Notes: generated by a model from the sequence alone, not told the origin. A stretch of DNA of 64,000 nucleotides from Burkholderia cepacia (GCF_001039005.1 NZ_LDWR01000050.1:62001-126000); one strand, 5' to 3'; positions 34,676-44,618 are shown, counted from the first letter of the stretch. Numbers and translations: made by a program.

Positions 34676-36808
34676 CTAGCGATCCGTGCCGATGTCGGCA
34701 ACGTAGTTTGCGATACTGAAGAATCGATAGTCGCTCAGCAAATCAGGCGCCGGGAACCCCTCCGGATGAATCCGCCCGTAAATCGGGCTGTCGGGGCGCA
34801 GGCCGGCCAGCGTCAACGCGAGCGTGAATTCGTTGAACGGCGCCATGAACTGACGCGACACGAAATGCATGCCCCAGTTGAACACCGACGGAAGCTGCTC
34901 GGTGCGCAACCACGTGTCCGGCCCGCCCGGCGTACGCGCGCAAAGATTCTCCGCCCACGGGCTATGTCCTTCCACGATCAGAAAGCCATGCTTCGCGTGG
35001 CGCTTCCAGCGGGTCAGGAAATCGATGAGATCCGCAGCCGCCACGTAACCGGGAACAAGGCCTTCCGCGTCGCTATACGCCACCTTGAACGCTCGCTTGA
35101 TCTGGTCGAGCGTAATCGGCAACTCGGCCTGATCCGATACCGTCAGGGCGCCCGCATAGTACTGGTCGATCACCGCGCGCAGGCGTGCTCGGTCGACGGT
35201 GCGGAGATGGCGCTCGAGGATCGCTTCGGCGTCGTCCTTGCGCCGGATGCTCAACCGGCGGTTGTGGACCAGGAACATGAAGGTATGCAACAGGTCGCTC
35301 AGCCGCGCCGGGCGCATGCAGCCGTCCGGCTGCCCGACGGTCAGGCCGCTTTCGGCCACGGCTTCGTCATAGCGGTCGGGCTGGGAAATGTCGGCGGCGA
35401 TCACGCGCACCTGCACGCCTGGGATGTCCTTCAGCGCAGACAGCGTGGCGGCGGCGCGGCCGCGCGCGGATTCGTTGTAGTCAGCGCCGATCACGAGCAG
35501 CGGATGGGTCGCGAGGTGCCGGCCGCGCCGCGTCGACGTAACGACGTATTCCGCCAGGCGCTTCAGCGCGCTGCCGTCGCCGCAGCCCATGTCGGCGATG
35601 CCGGCCGGCTGGCGATCCAGCAGCGTGTCGTCGAACAGCGTGCGCAGGATTTTCGTCGTGATTTCGTGCGACGCGGGCCCGGACCCGGCGCCGCTCGACG
35701 CATACACGTTCATCACGCGATCGATGTGGCCGTCGCTATCGATATCGAGCGGATCGGGGTTGCGGAACAGGAGTTCGTCGAGCAGCGCATACGAACGCAG
35801 ATAGGACGCGGGCAACCCCGCGTAAGGGGCGGCAATCGGTCGATGAATCCGGCCCGACTCGGTGAGGCGCACCTTTTCGCGATCGATTTCCGCCATGCCG
35901 AACTTGCACATCAGCGCCCATGCCGCGTGCAGCACGACAGGATCAGCCTGTGTCCACGCGCCGACCGCGACCCCGTCGGGCTGCGCGTCGAGCTTGCCGA
36001 GGATGCCGGGCGCCGACTGCGAGTACTGGCCGTCCGGCTGCCTGTCGAACACCGGCATATCGAGCGCGACCCAGGTCGGGCCGAGCAGCAGGCCGTCCAT
36101 CGCCGTGCGCAGCTGTCCATTCACCTGGCGCTCCAGATCGGTGGCCGGGAGCGGAAGCTCCGGCCAGCCCGCCACGCAGATCCGCGCGAGCTGCGCATAC
36201 AGCACGCTGTCGTTGGCCGCCACGCGCGTTCGATGACACAGTGCGTGCAGATGCTGGAGCACCGACGTGGCATTCGCCAGTTGCTCGAACAGCGGCCGGG
36301 TGCGCTCGACGCACGCGACGACATATTCACCGGCCGGGGTGAGCGCATATTCGGCGTCTTCGTCGCCGCGATCGAGGGTCAGCCAGCCGGCCAGGCTCAA
36401 CAGGTTGAGGGCGCCCCACAGCACCCCCAGGTTACGGGTCGGGTCGGGCTGGCGGGATTCCGCGAACGCGCGCATCGCGCGGGGCGCGCCGGCCCGCAGG
36501 CCGCGGAACGCGCCGGCAAACACCAGGCGCGCCAGTGTCGGCACCAGCACGATGCCGTTCGCCCAGTTGCAACTGCGCGTATAGGCCATCACGCGCTGAG
36601 CGTCGTGTCGGCCGATGCGCAGCGTGGCTGCATGTGTGTGTTGCTCGAGCTTGACCGGCAGTTCCATGTCGAGCACCTCGACGCCGATCGCGGTACCGGC
36701 CGACAGGCCGAGCAAGGTGCGCGTTTCGTCGGGATAGGCGTGGAGATAGTGTTCGAGTTGTCGGGCCAGCGCGGCGGTGGAATCACCAAGGTCGAATCGG
36801 GCGTGCAT
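34676..36808 (-). CDS. hmqG: HmqG-like SAM-dependent methyltransferase
   Basis: A 710-residue protein, last gene of the hmq operon. The class I methyltransferase motif ADMGCGDG is at about 405-412, followed by VIGADYNESARG near 440. Residues 1-380 form a long N-terminal region without a recognised enzyme motif. The architecture recalls the AprA-type methyltransferases of polyketide starter modules, an impression not checked. In Burkholderia hmq systems HmqG adds the 3-methyl group of the alkylquinolines. ATG 36808 follows the hmqF stop by 11 bases; longer in-frame sequence upstream overlaps hmqF and is rejected. Confidence 0.82.
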   Translation of the reverse strand: MHARFDLGDSTAALARQLEHYLHAYPDETRTLLGLSAGTAIGVEVLDMELPVKLEQHTHAATLRIGRHDAQRVMAYTRSCNWANGIVLVPTLARLVFAGAFRGLRAGAPRAMRAFAESRQPDPTRNLGVLWGALNLLSLAGWLTLDRGDEDAEYALTPAGEYVVACVERTRPLFEQLANATSVLQHLHALCHRTRVAANDSVLYAQLARICVAGWPELPLPATDLERQVNGQLRTAMDGLLLGPTWVALDMPVFDRQPDGQYSQSAPGILGKLDAQPDGVAVGAWTQADPVVLHAAWALMCKFGMAEIDREKVRLTESGRIHRPIAAPYAGLPASYLRSYALLDELLFRNPDPLDIDSDGHIDRVMNVYASSGAGSGPASHEITTKILRTLFDDTLLDRQPAGIADMGCGDGSALKRLAEYVVTSTRRGRHLATHPLLVIGADYNESARGRAAATLSALKDIPGVQVRVIAADISQPDRYDEAVAESGLTVGQPDGCMRPARLSDLLHTFMFLVHNRRLSIRRKDDAEAILERHLRTVDRARLRAVIDQYYAGALTVSDQAELPITLDQIKRAFKVAYSDAEGLVPGYVAAADLIDFLTRWKRHAKHGFLIVEGHSPWAENLCARTPGGPDTWLRTEQLPSVFNWGMHFVSRQFMAPFNEFTLALTLAGLRPDSPIYGRIHPEGFPAPDLLSDYRFFSIANYVADIGTDR

Positions 36809-36819
36809 GTTGGACGGTC

Positions 36820-39800
36820 TCACAGGGTCGAAGGTTGGGCTGCAATGAGTGAAGGTGCATCCGGATCGGCGTGCGCGACGGCAACCGCCGGCGCGGCGCC
36901 GTGCGTCCGGGGCGCGAGATGGGCGGCCAGCGCGCGAATGGACGGGTAGTCCCAGACCGCGGACGGATCGACTGTCACGCTGAACGCGTCGCTGAATACG
37001 ATCGTCATTTCGACGGCGAGGATCGAATCGAAGCCGATCTCGGCGAACGTCGACTCGCGCGTCAATCGAAGCTTGCGGTGCTTGAGGCGCTCGCCCAGCC
37101 ACGCGATGAGCCATTGTTCGACGGCATGAACCTGCTGGCGATCGATCAGGCTCGCCGGCTCGCTCACGATCGGGGCCGCCGAACCGGCATCTTCGCCGGC
37201 TGGCGCGTCGGGCGCGGAGGAGACCGGACGCGCGTCGGCATGGGCGTCCAGCAACGGATCGACGAGCTGGCTTGCGCCCGGGATCGTTTGCTCGATCGCG
37301 CCGATCTCGAACCCGGTGCGCGCTGCCCAGTCGTTCAACTCCACCGACGTGGACAGCGCCGAGCGCAGGCCGACCTGCCGTTGCGCGGCCTCGATCGCGC
37401 GTTCGTACTGGCTCTGCGCCCAGCGCAGCGCGCCGTCGCCGATGCGCTGCTGTGCGGCCGCGCGTTCGATCACCGCCAGCAGCAAGCCCCATTGCGCGAC
37501 CGTGCCGAGCCAGTAATTGACCCAGACGGCGGCATGCGCGGCGCCGCCGAGTTTCGACGCATTGGCGAGCCCGTCTTGCGCCAGCTGTGCGCCCAGCTCG
37601 CGCAGCTCCGTGGCCAGCACGCCGGCGCCCAGCGCATGCTCCAGATAGCGCAGCAAATCGTCGCTCCCGTTGAGCAGACGGCTGCCCAGGTGAACCAGCA
37701 GCGTTTCGGTCGGCCCCTCGAAGATGCGGGTCAGGCGCGCGTCGCGGAAGATCTGCGGCGCCAGGTTGGTCTCGATATAACCGCGGCCGCCCAGGAACTG
37801 CATCATCTCGTCGGCGGATTGCGACAGCAGCTCGGAGCCGAGAATCTTCGAGATCAGCAGGCAGTCTTCAGGCAGCGCGACGCCGAGGTCCAGCTCGGTG
37901 GCCAGGTGCTCGACCAGCGCGTTGAGCCCGTCGATGCGGTCCCGCAGTTCGCCCAGGCGCAGGCGGCTCAGCGGGTTGTCCAGCAGGAGGCCGGTGCCGA
38001 CCTGGCGCCGCGCCCCGTAGCGATGCATCAGCTGCGCACAGCGTTTCATTCCGCCCACGCAGACGGCAGCGATGCCGAGGCGCGCAATGTTCATCGCGTG
38101 CTGCGCCACGAACATCCCTTGGCCGATGTCGCCGAGCCGGTATGCGTCGCTGATGCGTGCCCGATCCAGATGCAGCGAATTCTGGATCATGCCGCGCACG
38201 CCCATCGTCAGCTCCTCGGCGCCGATCCGCACGCCTGGCGTGCCGGGGCGCACCGCCAATCCGACCATCCCCGTGCCGTCGGCCTGCTTCGCGAACACGT
38301 TGATGATCCCCGCCCACGCGGACGAGCCGCTCCAGCTCTTGTTGCCCGTGACCAGCCAGTCGCCGGACTCGATGCGCTGCGCGCGGGACGCGATCGCGCG
38401 CACATGCGAACCCGCGGCCGGCTCCGTGATCGCGAAGGCGGCGAGCATCCGGCCGCTCGCGAGGCTCGGCAGCAATTCCTCGCGCAACGGCGGCTGCGCA
38501 TGCTGCATGATCGGCAGGATCCCGAGCGTGTTGTTCAACGCGACAAAGAAAGCCAGCGTCGAATCGATCGCGGCCAGTTGCGCCAACACGCGCGACATGT
38601 CGCGCTGGCCGAGGCCGAGGCCGCCATGCGAACGGTCGATCGGCATGCCGAGCAGGCCCCGGTTCCCGAAATCGAGCACGATGTGCGGCGGAATGGTGCG
38701 GCGCTCGTCGATGGTGCGCGAATCGATCCGCGTGCGGGCGTAGTGCCTGAGCCAGTCGTTCAGTTCGTCGACGGTGGCGCTGGCATCGCGCCGGCGATCG
38801 TTGGCCGCCGGTTTGTCGGCAACTGCTGCCGGGCGCGCGGGCTGCCGGCGATCGGGCGCGGGCGTCTCGACGCCGCCCTCGACGTCCCACTGCGCGAGGA
38901 TCGTCAGCGCGCCGTCGTGCAACTGCGTGCGGCACGTGCTGCGGCGCACCTTGCCGCTCGACGTTTTCGGCACGCTGCCGGGCGACACCAGCACGATCGC
39001 GCTCGGGCCGATGTCGAGGCGGTTCCAGATCGCCTGGCGAATCGCGTCGATGAAGCTGTCGAGATTGCCCTTGCGCTGCGTGCGCTCGACTTCCGCCACG
39101 ACGATCAGGCGTTCCGCGTCGAACTGGTCGTCCATGAAGGCCGCGCAACCGTTCGGCACGAGTTCCGGCATGCCGACGATCAGCGCGTACTCGATGTCTT
39201 CCGAGTAGTAGTTGCGGCCGGCCAGGATCACCATGTCCTTGAGCCGGCCGGTGACGTACAGTTCGTTATCCAGAATGAAGCCGAGATCGCCGGTGCGCAT
39301 GAATGCCTGATCCCGGTCGTCGGCCAGCGTGTGCCGGAAGGTCGAATGCGTCTGCTCGTCCAGACGCCAGTAGCCGGCGGCGATGCTCGGGCCGGCCACG
39401 CAGATTTCGCCGATGGTCCGATCGTCGCAACGCGCATTGGTCTCCAGGTCGCGCACGATCACCTGTTGTTCGCCGTCGGTGCGGCCCACGCCGACCAGCA
39501 CTCGCTCGCCCGGGCGGTCCAGCGGCTGCGGCGATACGCCCTGGAACTCGCTGCGCAACACGACGGATTGCCGCTGGAGCGCGGTCTGATCGACGCACAG
39601 CGTGCGGATCGGATGCCGCTCCGTGCGGCCGGCGACGTACAGCGTGCCCTCCGCCAGCCCGTAGCACGGCAGGAAGCCGTCGGCGGCGAAGCCCGCGGCG
39701 GCGAAGCGCTGCGCAAAATCCGTCAGCGTGCTGGCGCGCACCGACTCGGCGCCGTTGTAGGCGACCCGCAGGCACGACAGGTCGAGCGTCGCCAGCTGTT

Positions 39801-40635
39801 CGTCGGAGATCCGCCGGTAGCACATCCGGTACGCGAAATCCGGCGCGCCCGTCAGGTCCGCACGGTACTGGCTGATTGCGCGCAGCCACAGGTACGGATG
39901 CTGGATGAAGCGTTCCGGGGCCATCAGCACGCTCCGGAAGCCGCCGTAGAGCGACGTCAGGATCACGCTGATCAGGCCCATGTCGTGGTAGGGCGGCAGC
40001 CAGCTGACGATCGTGCTTGCCTCGTCATAGGCGAGCCATTCGCGCATCAGCCCCAGGTTGTGCATCAGGTTGCCGTGCGACACCATCACGCCCTTGGGGC
40101 TGCCGGTGGTTCCCGACGTGTATTGCAGAAAGGCGATGTGGGAGGGCTGCACGTCGGCGGGCGCATCGACGGGTTCCAGCACCTGCGCGCCGCCGACGTC
40201 GAGCAGCGTGCTGCCGGATGCATCGGTATCGGCGAGCCAGGTCGTGCAGCGCGCGTGGTCATCGGCCGAGCACAGGATCGTGTTGGCGCCCGCGTTCTCG
40301 ACGATGCCGGCGATCCGCACCATGTGCTGCCTGTTGCGCGGCGGGTAGGCAGGCACCGCGATCGCGCCCGCATACAGGCACCCCATGAAGGCGCTGACGT
40401 AATCGAGCCCCGGCCGGCACAGCAGCAGCACGCGGTCGCCGATCTCGACCGCGTTCTGCCGCAGCAGCGCGGCGATCTGCCGGGCGCGTGCGTCGAGCGC
40501 CGCGAAGGTCATCGATTCGGCCTGTTCCTGATCGGGCGGCCCGCTCAGGAACACGTAGGCGGTTTTGTCGCCGAGGGTGGCGGCCCGGTTCTGAAGCAAT
40601 TCGCTGAGCGTGGTCGGCAAGGTCGCAGTGGTCAT
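36820..40635 (-). CDS. hmqF: HmqF-like fusion: acyl-AMP ligase, acyl-CoA dehydrogenase, acyl carrier protein
   Basis: A 1271-residue three-part protein. Residues 1-580 are a fatty acyl-AMP ligase (YTSGTTGSPKGVMVSHGN near 175; SWLPPYHDMGLI; RTGDLGFI). Residues about 625-1020 are an acyl-CoA dehydrogenase (AITEPAAGSHVR near 732; RIFEGPTETLLVHLG near 973). Residues about 1160-1240 are an acyl carrier protein with phosphopantetheine site GFDSILAVEM (Ser1204). The layout suits activation of a fatty acid, loading on the carrier and alpha,beta-desaturation, giving the 2-alkenyl side chain of HMAQs. ATG 40635 gives an FAAL-like N-terminus. It lies 89 bases downstream of hmqE, the largest gap in the operon. 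Confidence 0.9.
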   Translation of the reverse strand: MTTATLPTTLSELLQNRAATLGDKTAYVFLSGPPDQEQAESMTFAALDARARQIAALLRQNAVEIGDRVLLLCRPGLDYVSAFMGCLYAGAIAVPAYPPRNRQHMVRIAGIVENAGANTILCSADDHARCTTWLADTDASGSTLLDVGGAQVLEPVDAPADVQPSHIAFLQYTSGTTGSPKGVMVSHGNLMHNLGLMREWLAYDEASTIVSWLPPYHDMGLISVILTSLYGGFRSVLMAPERFIQHPYLWLRAISQYRADLTGAPDFAYRMCYRRISDEQLATLDLSCLRVAYNGAESVRASTLTDFAQRFAAAGFAADGFLPCYGLAEGTLYVAGRTERHPIRTLCVDQTALQRQSVVLRSEFQGVSPQPLDRPGERVLVGVGRTDGEQQVIVRDLETNARCDDRTIGEICVAGPSIAAGYWRLDEQTHSTFRHTLADDRDQAFMRTGDLGFILDNELYVTGRLKDMVILAGRNYYSEDIEYALIVGMPELVPNGCAAFMDDQFDAERLIVVAEVERTQRKGNLDSFIDAIRQAIWNRLDIGPSAIVLVSPGSVPKTSSGKVRRSTCRTQLHDGALTILAQWDVEGGVETPAPDRRQPARPAAVADKPAANDRRRDASATVDELNDWLRHYARTRIDSRTIDERRTIPPHIVLDFGNRGLLGMPIDRSHGGLGLGQRDMSRVLAQLAAIDSTLAFFVALNNTLGILPIMQHAQPPLREELLPSLASGRMLAAFAITEPAAGSHVRAIASRAQRIESGDWLVTGNKSWSGSSAWAGIINVFAKQADGTGMVGLAVRPGTPGVRIGAEELTMGVRGMIQNSLHLDRARISDAYRLGDIGQGMFVAQHAMNIARLGIAAVCVGGMKRCAQLMHRYGARRQVGTGLLLDNPLSRLRLGELRDRIDGLNALVEHLATELDLGVALPEDCLLISKILGSELLSQSADEMMQFLGGRGYIETNLAPQIFRDARLTRIFEGPTETLLVHLGSRLLNGSDDLLRYLEHALGAGVLATELRELGAQLAQDGLANASKLGGAAHAAVWVNYWLGTVAQWGLLLAVIERAAAQQRIGDGALRWAQSQYERAIEAAQRQVGLRSALSTSVELNDWAARTGFEIGAIEQTIPGASQLVDPLLDAHADARPVSSAPDAPAGEDAGSAAPIVSEPASLIDRQQVHAVEQWLIAWLGERLKHRKLRLTRESTFAEIGFDSILAVEMTIVFSDAFSVTVDPSAVWDYPSIRALAAHLAPRTHGAAPAVAVAHADPDAPSLIAAQPSTL

Positions 40636-40724
40636 GATGTCGTCGGAAGAGGATTGAAAACAGCGAGCAGCGGCCCGACGCCGGGCGGCGCCCATGCGTT
40701 GCTGCGGCGGGAATCCGAAGGAGG

Positions 40725-41621
40725 CTATTCGGCGCGATGGAACAGATCGATCATGTGCATCATGCTTTTGAGATGCAGGAAATGCGGCACCACCTTTTCG
40801 CTTCTTGCTGCGTAACGGGCAGTCCAGTGGTGGGCCAGTTCCTGCGTGGCGGCGGTGTTGCCGCGAACCGCGCGCGCGTCGGCCTCGCGCGCATCGAGGC
40901 ATGCGCGTGCGTGCCGCGCGGCCGATCGGGCGAGTGCACCGGCGAGGATGCCGTGGTGCCCCAGTGCGAGCCGCGGCGCGTGCAGCTGCTCGATGACGCC
41001 CAGCGAGTGCCGATACGCAAACAGATCCTGAAAGACCAGCGGCAGCCAGTGGGTGGCACCGTGAAACTCGCCGAGCGCATCCGACACGAAACCGATATCC
41101 AGCTGCGGGCAGTAGTAGCCGAACTGGCAACGGCTGTGGCCCGGCAGTGCGATCGTGCGAATCTGCATCCCGCCGCCGATGTCGAGCTGCGTGCCCGGAT
41201 TGACCGGGTAGAACGGCAGGTCGGACAGCTCGGTGAAGTCGATACCGACGGCGGGCGCCCACGACCGTGACGCGTGCGCGTCGAGCTGACGGATGGTGCG
41301 GCAGGCCGACGGGCTCTGGAACGCATCGAACGCGTCGGGAGAACCGGATACATGGAGCCACGGCATGCGCGACTTGAGCGTCATCAGCAGGCTGCAATGG
41401 TCATAGTGCGAGTGGGTGATCAGCCAGTAGCGCAGATGCCGGATGCCGCCGAAGTCCCGCAGCAGATCGTGAAGTTGCTGCCACACGAGTTCCGTCATGC
41501 CGCTCAGGCCGCCCTCGATCAGCGTCGCGGCCTCGTCGTTGACGATCACGTACAGCGGCACGTCAGCCGTGCCGACGAGGGCCAGCCGCGGCTCGATCCA
41601 CCCCGGGGAAGCGTTCAGCAT
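40725..41621 (-). CDS. hmqE: HmqE-like metallo-beta-lactamase-fold hydrolase
   Basis: A 298-residue MBL-fold protein with the metal motif THSHYDH (His70, His72, Asp74, His75), a later IALPGHSRCQFGYY and ALGHHG. PqsE, the counterpart in Pseudomonas, is a thioesterase acting on 2-aminobenzoylacetyl-CoA with additional regulatory roles. The equivalent chemistry is inferred here from operon position. GGAG lies 9 bases before ATG 41621, and the gap after hmqD is only 5 bases. Confidence 0.85.
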   Translation of the reverse strand: MLNASPGWIEPRLALVGTADVPLYVIVNDEAATLIEGGLSGMTELVWQQLHDLLRDFGGIRHLRYWLITHSHYDHCSLLMTLKSRMPWLHVSGSPDAFDAFQSPSACRTIRQLDAHASRSWAPAVGIDFTELSDLPFYPVNPGTQLDIGGGMQIRTIALPGHSRCQFGYYCPQLDIGFVSDALGEFHGATHWLPLVFQDLFAYRHSLGVIEQLHAPRLALGHHGILAGALARSAARHARACLDAREADARAVRGNTAATQELAHHWTARYAARSEKVVPHFLHLKSMMHMIDLFHRAE

Positions 41622-41626
41622 GTCGT

Positions 41627-42625
41627 TCAGCTCCGATAGAGCGCACAGGCCCAGGTCGCGCCCGCGCCGTAGGTCACGAAGAGGTTGAGCTGCCCGGCCG
41701 GCATGCGGCCTTGCTCGCGCGCGATGGCGAGCGCGACCGGAAACGCCGCGCTTGCCATGTTGCCCAGCTGATCCACGGAAATCATGCAGCGCTCGCGGGG
41801 CAGACCGAGCCGCTCGATGACCGCGTCGAGGATGCGCAGGTTCGGCTGATGCGGCACGACCAGGCCGATATCTCCGATCGTCAGCCGGTGCTTGTCGAGC
41901 ATCTGCCGGCACGCGTCGACGATGCGTCGCGTGGCGTCTTCGAACATGGGCCCGCCTTTCATCCGGAAGTAATGCCGGCCGGCCGCGATGTCGTCTTCGT
42001 CGATGAAGCGCGGGCGTCGCGCGCCGGGCGCTTCGGTGCTGAGCAGATCGAACTGGGTGCCGTCGGCGCCGAGCGTCAGGTCGATCAGCCCGTGCGCCGG
42101 GTGGTCCGTCGCTTGCAGCAGCAGCGCGGCGGCGCCGTCGCTCAGCAGGATCGACAGATTCCGGCCGGCATTGCTGGTGTCGATCCGCCGCGACAGCGCC
42201 TCGGCGCAGATCAGCAGCACGTTGCGATACAGGCCGCTCGCGAGGAAATGGCGCGCGATCTCGACCCCGTAGAGCCCGCCGCTGCATTGCGCGCGGATAT
42301 CGAAGCACGGAATCTCCCGCAAGCCGAGCCGGGGCTGGATGTAGCACGCCTGCGACGGATCGTGATGATCCGGCGACAGCGTATTGACGATCAGCAGATC
42401 GACGTCCTGCGCGCTGACGCCCGCGTCGGCCATCGCCCGTTCCGCGGCCGGGCACGCGAGATCCGCCAGATGCTGATCGGGGGCGAGATAGCGTCGCGCG
42501 ACGACGCCGGTTCGTTCGCGAATGAACGCGTCGCTGGTGTCGATCATGCCGGCGACTTCGTCGTTGCTGACGATCCGGTCCGGCAGCGCGTGGCCCATCC
42601 CGGCGATAACGAGTCTGGCGGTCAT
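41627..42625 (-). CDS. hmqD: HmqD-like KAS III-fold synthase (PqsD counterpart)
   Basis: A 332-residue beta-ketoacyl-ACP synthase III-type enzyme with the full triad: Cys114 in AQCSGGLYG, His259 in VVPHQPN, and Asn289 in DQLGNM. PqsD condenses anthraniloyl-CoA with malonyl-CoA (or malonyl-ACP) to 2-aminobenzoylacetyl thioester, and this gene has the matching position and active site. The ATG overlaps the hmqC stop by four bases (ATGA). Confidence 0.88.
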   Translation of the reverse strand: MTARLVIAGMGHALPDRIVSNDEVAGMIDTSDAFIRERTGVVARRYLAPDQHLADLACPAAERAMADAGVSAQDVDLLIVNTLSPDHHDPSQACYIQPRLGLREIPCFDIRAQCSGGLYGVEIARHFLASGLYRNVLLICAEALSRRIDTSNAGRNLSILLSDGAAALLLQATDHPAHGLIDLTLGADGTQFDLLSTEAPGARRPRFIDEDDIAAGRHYFRMKGGPMFEDATRRIVDACRQMLDKHRLTIGDIGLVVPHQPNLRILDAVIERLGLPRERCMISVDQLGNMASAAFPVALAIAREQGRMPAGQLNLFVTYGAGATWACALYRS

Positions 42626-43731
42626 GCCCGCACCTCCTGCTCCGTGACGGCGGCGATGGTTTCGCCCGCATCGGTCACGACGGTTTCGCCCCAGCGCCAC
42701 AATTGCGCGCCGAAGCCCCAGCCGGCGCCTGCGCCGGCAATCACGACCAACGATCCCGGCCGGATCACGCCTTCCCGGATCGACTCGAACAATGCAAACG
42801 GCACGGCGGCCGACACGAGGCACGCACAATCGGCCACGCGAATCACGTATTGGTCGGGCTTGAGCCCGAGCCGCTGGGCCCATGCGCGCACGAGCAGCGC
42901 CGACGGCTGATGGAACACCATCGCATCGACGTCGGCGATGTTCGTTCCGCTCCGCTGCAACAGCCGCTCGACGATATCGGGAATGGCCACCGGCATGAAG
43001 CGCGAGATCGCCTCCTGCGCTTCGGGCTTGAGCGTGAAATACACGCCGAACGGATTGTCGGCGTCGGTTGCCGCGTCATCGTCAGCCGCCGCCCGGGCGT
43101 TGCGCCACTGCATCGTCACGAGGTCGTAGTGCGTTGCATCGCTGCGATACGCGGCATCCAGCCAGTCGGCACCGCCGGGATCGGCCGGCTCGGCGACGAG
43201 CACGGCCGCGGCCGCGCCATCGCCGAAGTTCGTCGACGATTTGCTGGTGTAGTCGACCACCGCCGACATGCGCTCCGACGAGCACACCAGCGCGCGCTTC
43301 ACGCGTCCCTGCTTGATGAGGTTGGTCGCGATCTGCAGTTGCAGCACGAAGCTCGCGCATTCCATCTCGACATCGGCGTCGAGCGCGCGCATGGCGCCGA
43401 GCCGGTCGCGCAGCGCGCGCGACAGCCGCGGCGCGAAACGGCGCCGGCCGTCGGTGAGCGAGACGAACGGCGACGTCATGTTGAACAGCACCAGATCGAG
43501 TTCGGCGGCCTCCACGCCGGCACGGGCGAGTGCGTCGCGCGCCGTGCGCTCGGCCAGCGCGAGCTCGGATTCGCCGGCATCGGGATCGATCATGTAGCGC
43601 GATTCGATGCCCCAGAATTGCCACCATTCCGACGGAATGGGCTCGACGCCCGCGAACACGGGATCGTCGTTGGGGACCTGGCGCGCCGGCAGGCGGCACG
43701 CGAGACTTGCGATTCGAACGTTGTGCACCAT
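42622..43731 (-). CDS. hmqC: HmqC-like KAS III-fold condensing enzyme (PqsC counterpart)
   Basis: A 369-residue thiolase-fold protein. Cys125 (EMECASF) and His274 (VFHQPSA) are present. The region that should carry the third Asn reads ADCACLVSAAVP near 300-310, with no Asn. A Cys-His pair without Asn is a known feature of PqsC, which acts with PqsB to join 2-aminobenzoylacetate and an acyl group. The start overlaps the hmqB stop by one base (TGATG) and the stop overlaps the hmqD start. Confidence 0.86.
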   Translation of the reverse strand: MVHNVRIASLACRLPARQVPNDDPVFAGVEPIPSEWWQFWGIESRYMIDPDAGESELALAERTARDALARAGVEAAELDLVLFNMTSPFVSLTDGRRRFAPRLSRALRDRLGAMRALDADVEMECASFVLQLQIATNLIKQGRVKRALVCSSERMSAVVDYTSKSSTNFGDGAAAAVLVAEPADPGGADWLDAAYRSDATHYDLVTMQWRNARAAADDDAATDADNPFGVYFTLKPEAQEAISRFMPVAIPDIVERLLQRSGTNIADVDAMVFHQPSALLVRAWAQRLGLKPDQYVIRVADCACLVSAAVPFALFESIREGVIRPGSLVVIAGAGAGWGFGAQLWRWGETVVTDAGETIAAVTEQEVRA

Positions 43732-44618
43732 CAGACCTCCATCGTGCTGCAGGCGATGCGCGGCCTGAACGGATCCAGCGTCATGGTGACCACCGACCGT
43801 TCATCCTCACGCAACGACATCGAATGTGCGACGCGGGACGCGAGCCACGCGGGCAGCTGGAACGGGTTAGGGATGTCCGTCGAACCGGCGACGACATCGA
43901 TGTGGAAATCGCGACCCACGCCGGTGGCGATCGATGGCCATCCGCTCAACCACGATTCGCAAAACAGCGTGGCGGCGCGCCGGTCGATGCGGCTCTGCAC
44001 CGCGTCGACCATCGCGCGCACCGCGGTGGCCGCATTGGCCGGTTCGGCGTCGAAGCGACCGGTTGCGTGATCGAACCGGCTCTCGAAGCGGGCCAGTGAC
44101 AGGATGCCGTTCACGCGCCGGGCAGGCAGCGCGTCGAGCGTCGCGAACGGAGGCGAATCGAGGTCCGCGTAGCGGCTGGCATCGACGCGGTCCTGGCCGG
44201 CAGGCGTCAGGACGATCGCCCCCGCGCCGTCGGCGAAGCCGCTCGCGGCCACCTGTTCGACGTCCGCGAGTGCCTCCGCGCGAACGACGATCGCGCGCCG
44301 ATAGCCGAGCTGTTTGCAATGGCTTTGCGCGAGATCGAGTGCGAGCGTCCAGTCCGCGTCGAGCAGATCGAACACGACCGCATGCCGCGCACGCAGGTCG
44401 CGCTGCACCGAGTGCGCCAGCCGCGGCCCGGCGATCGTCGGCGCGTCCGCCATCCGGCTGGGAGAAATCGACAGGCTGACGATCAGATCCAGTTCCGACG
44501 GCAGGCAACCGGCTTGCTGCAGCGCCTGCCTGGCTGCCTTGATCGCGTAATCGTTGGCGCAGGATTGCGCGGTGATCGCGGGGTCCGGAATGGCCACCGC
44601 GGCGCCGAGAATTTTCAT
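43731..44618 (-). CDS. hmqB: HmqB-like KAS III-fold partner without catalytic Cys (PqsB counterpart)
   Basis: A 295-residue short thiolase-fold protein. At the place of the nucleophile it reads VFDLLDADWTLALDLA, so the Cys position is Asp89. It is therefore a non-catalytic partner, as PqsB is for PqsC, and the size (about 280-300) fits PqsB. It would form a heterodimer with HmqC. The ATG at 44618 overlaps the hmqA stop (ATGA) and its own stop overlaps the hmqC start. Confidence 0.82.
   Translation of the reverse strand: MKILGAAVAIPDPAITAQSCANDYAIKAARQALQQAGCLPSELDLIVSLSISPSRMADAPTIAGPRLAHSVQRDLRARHAVVFDLLDADWTLALDLAQSHCKQLGYRRAIVVRAEALADVEQVAASGFADGAGAIVLTPAGQDRVDASRYADLDSPPFATLDALPARRVNGILSLARFESRFDHATGRFDAEPANAATAVRAMVDAVQSRIDRRAATLFCESWLSGWPSIATGVGRDFHIDVVAGSTDIPNPFQLPAWLASRVAHSMSLREDERSVVTMTLDPFRPRIACSTMEV

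Noticed and set aside
34766-36949. A 727-codon plus-strand frame opposite hmqG
   Set aside because: It is a shadow of the methyltransferase gene; no motif or ribosome site.
36871-40815. A 1314-codon open frame on the plus strand opposite hmqF
   Set aside because: It is low-complexity in composition (Arg, Ala, Gln, Asp) with no domain, and lies opposite a well-supported fusion enzyme.
40636-41397. Upstream extension of the hmqF frame
   Set aside because: The extra residues overlap hmqE in another frame and do not resemble an acyl-AMP ligase N-terminus.
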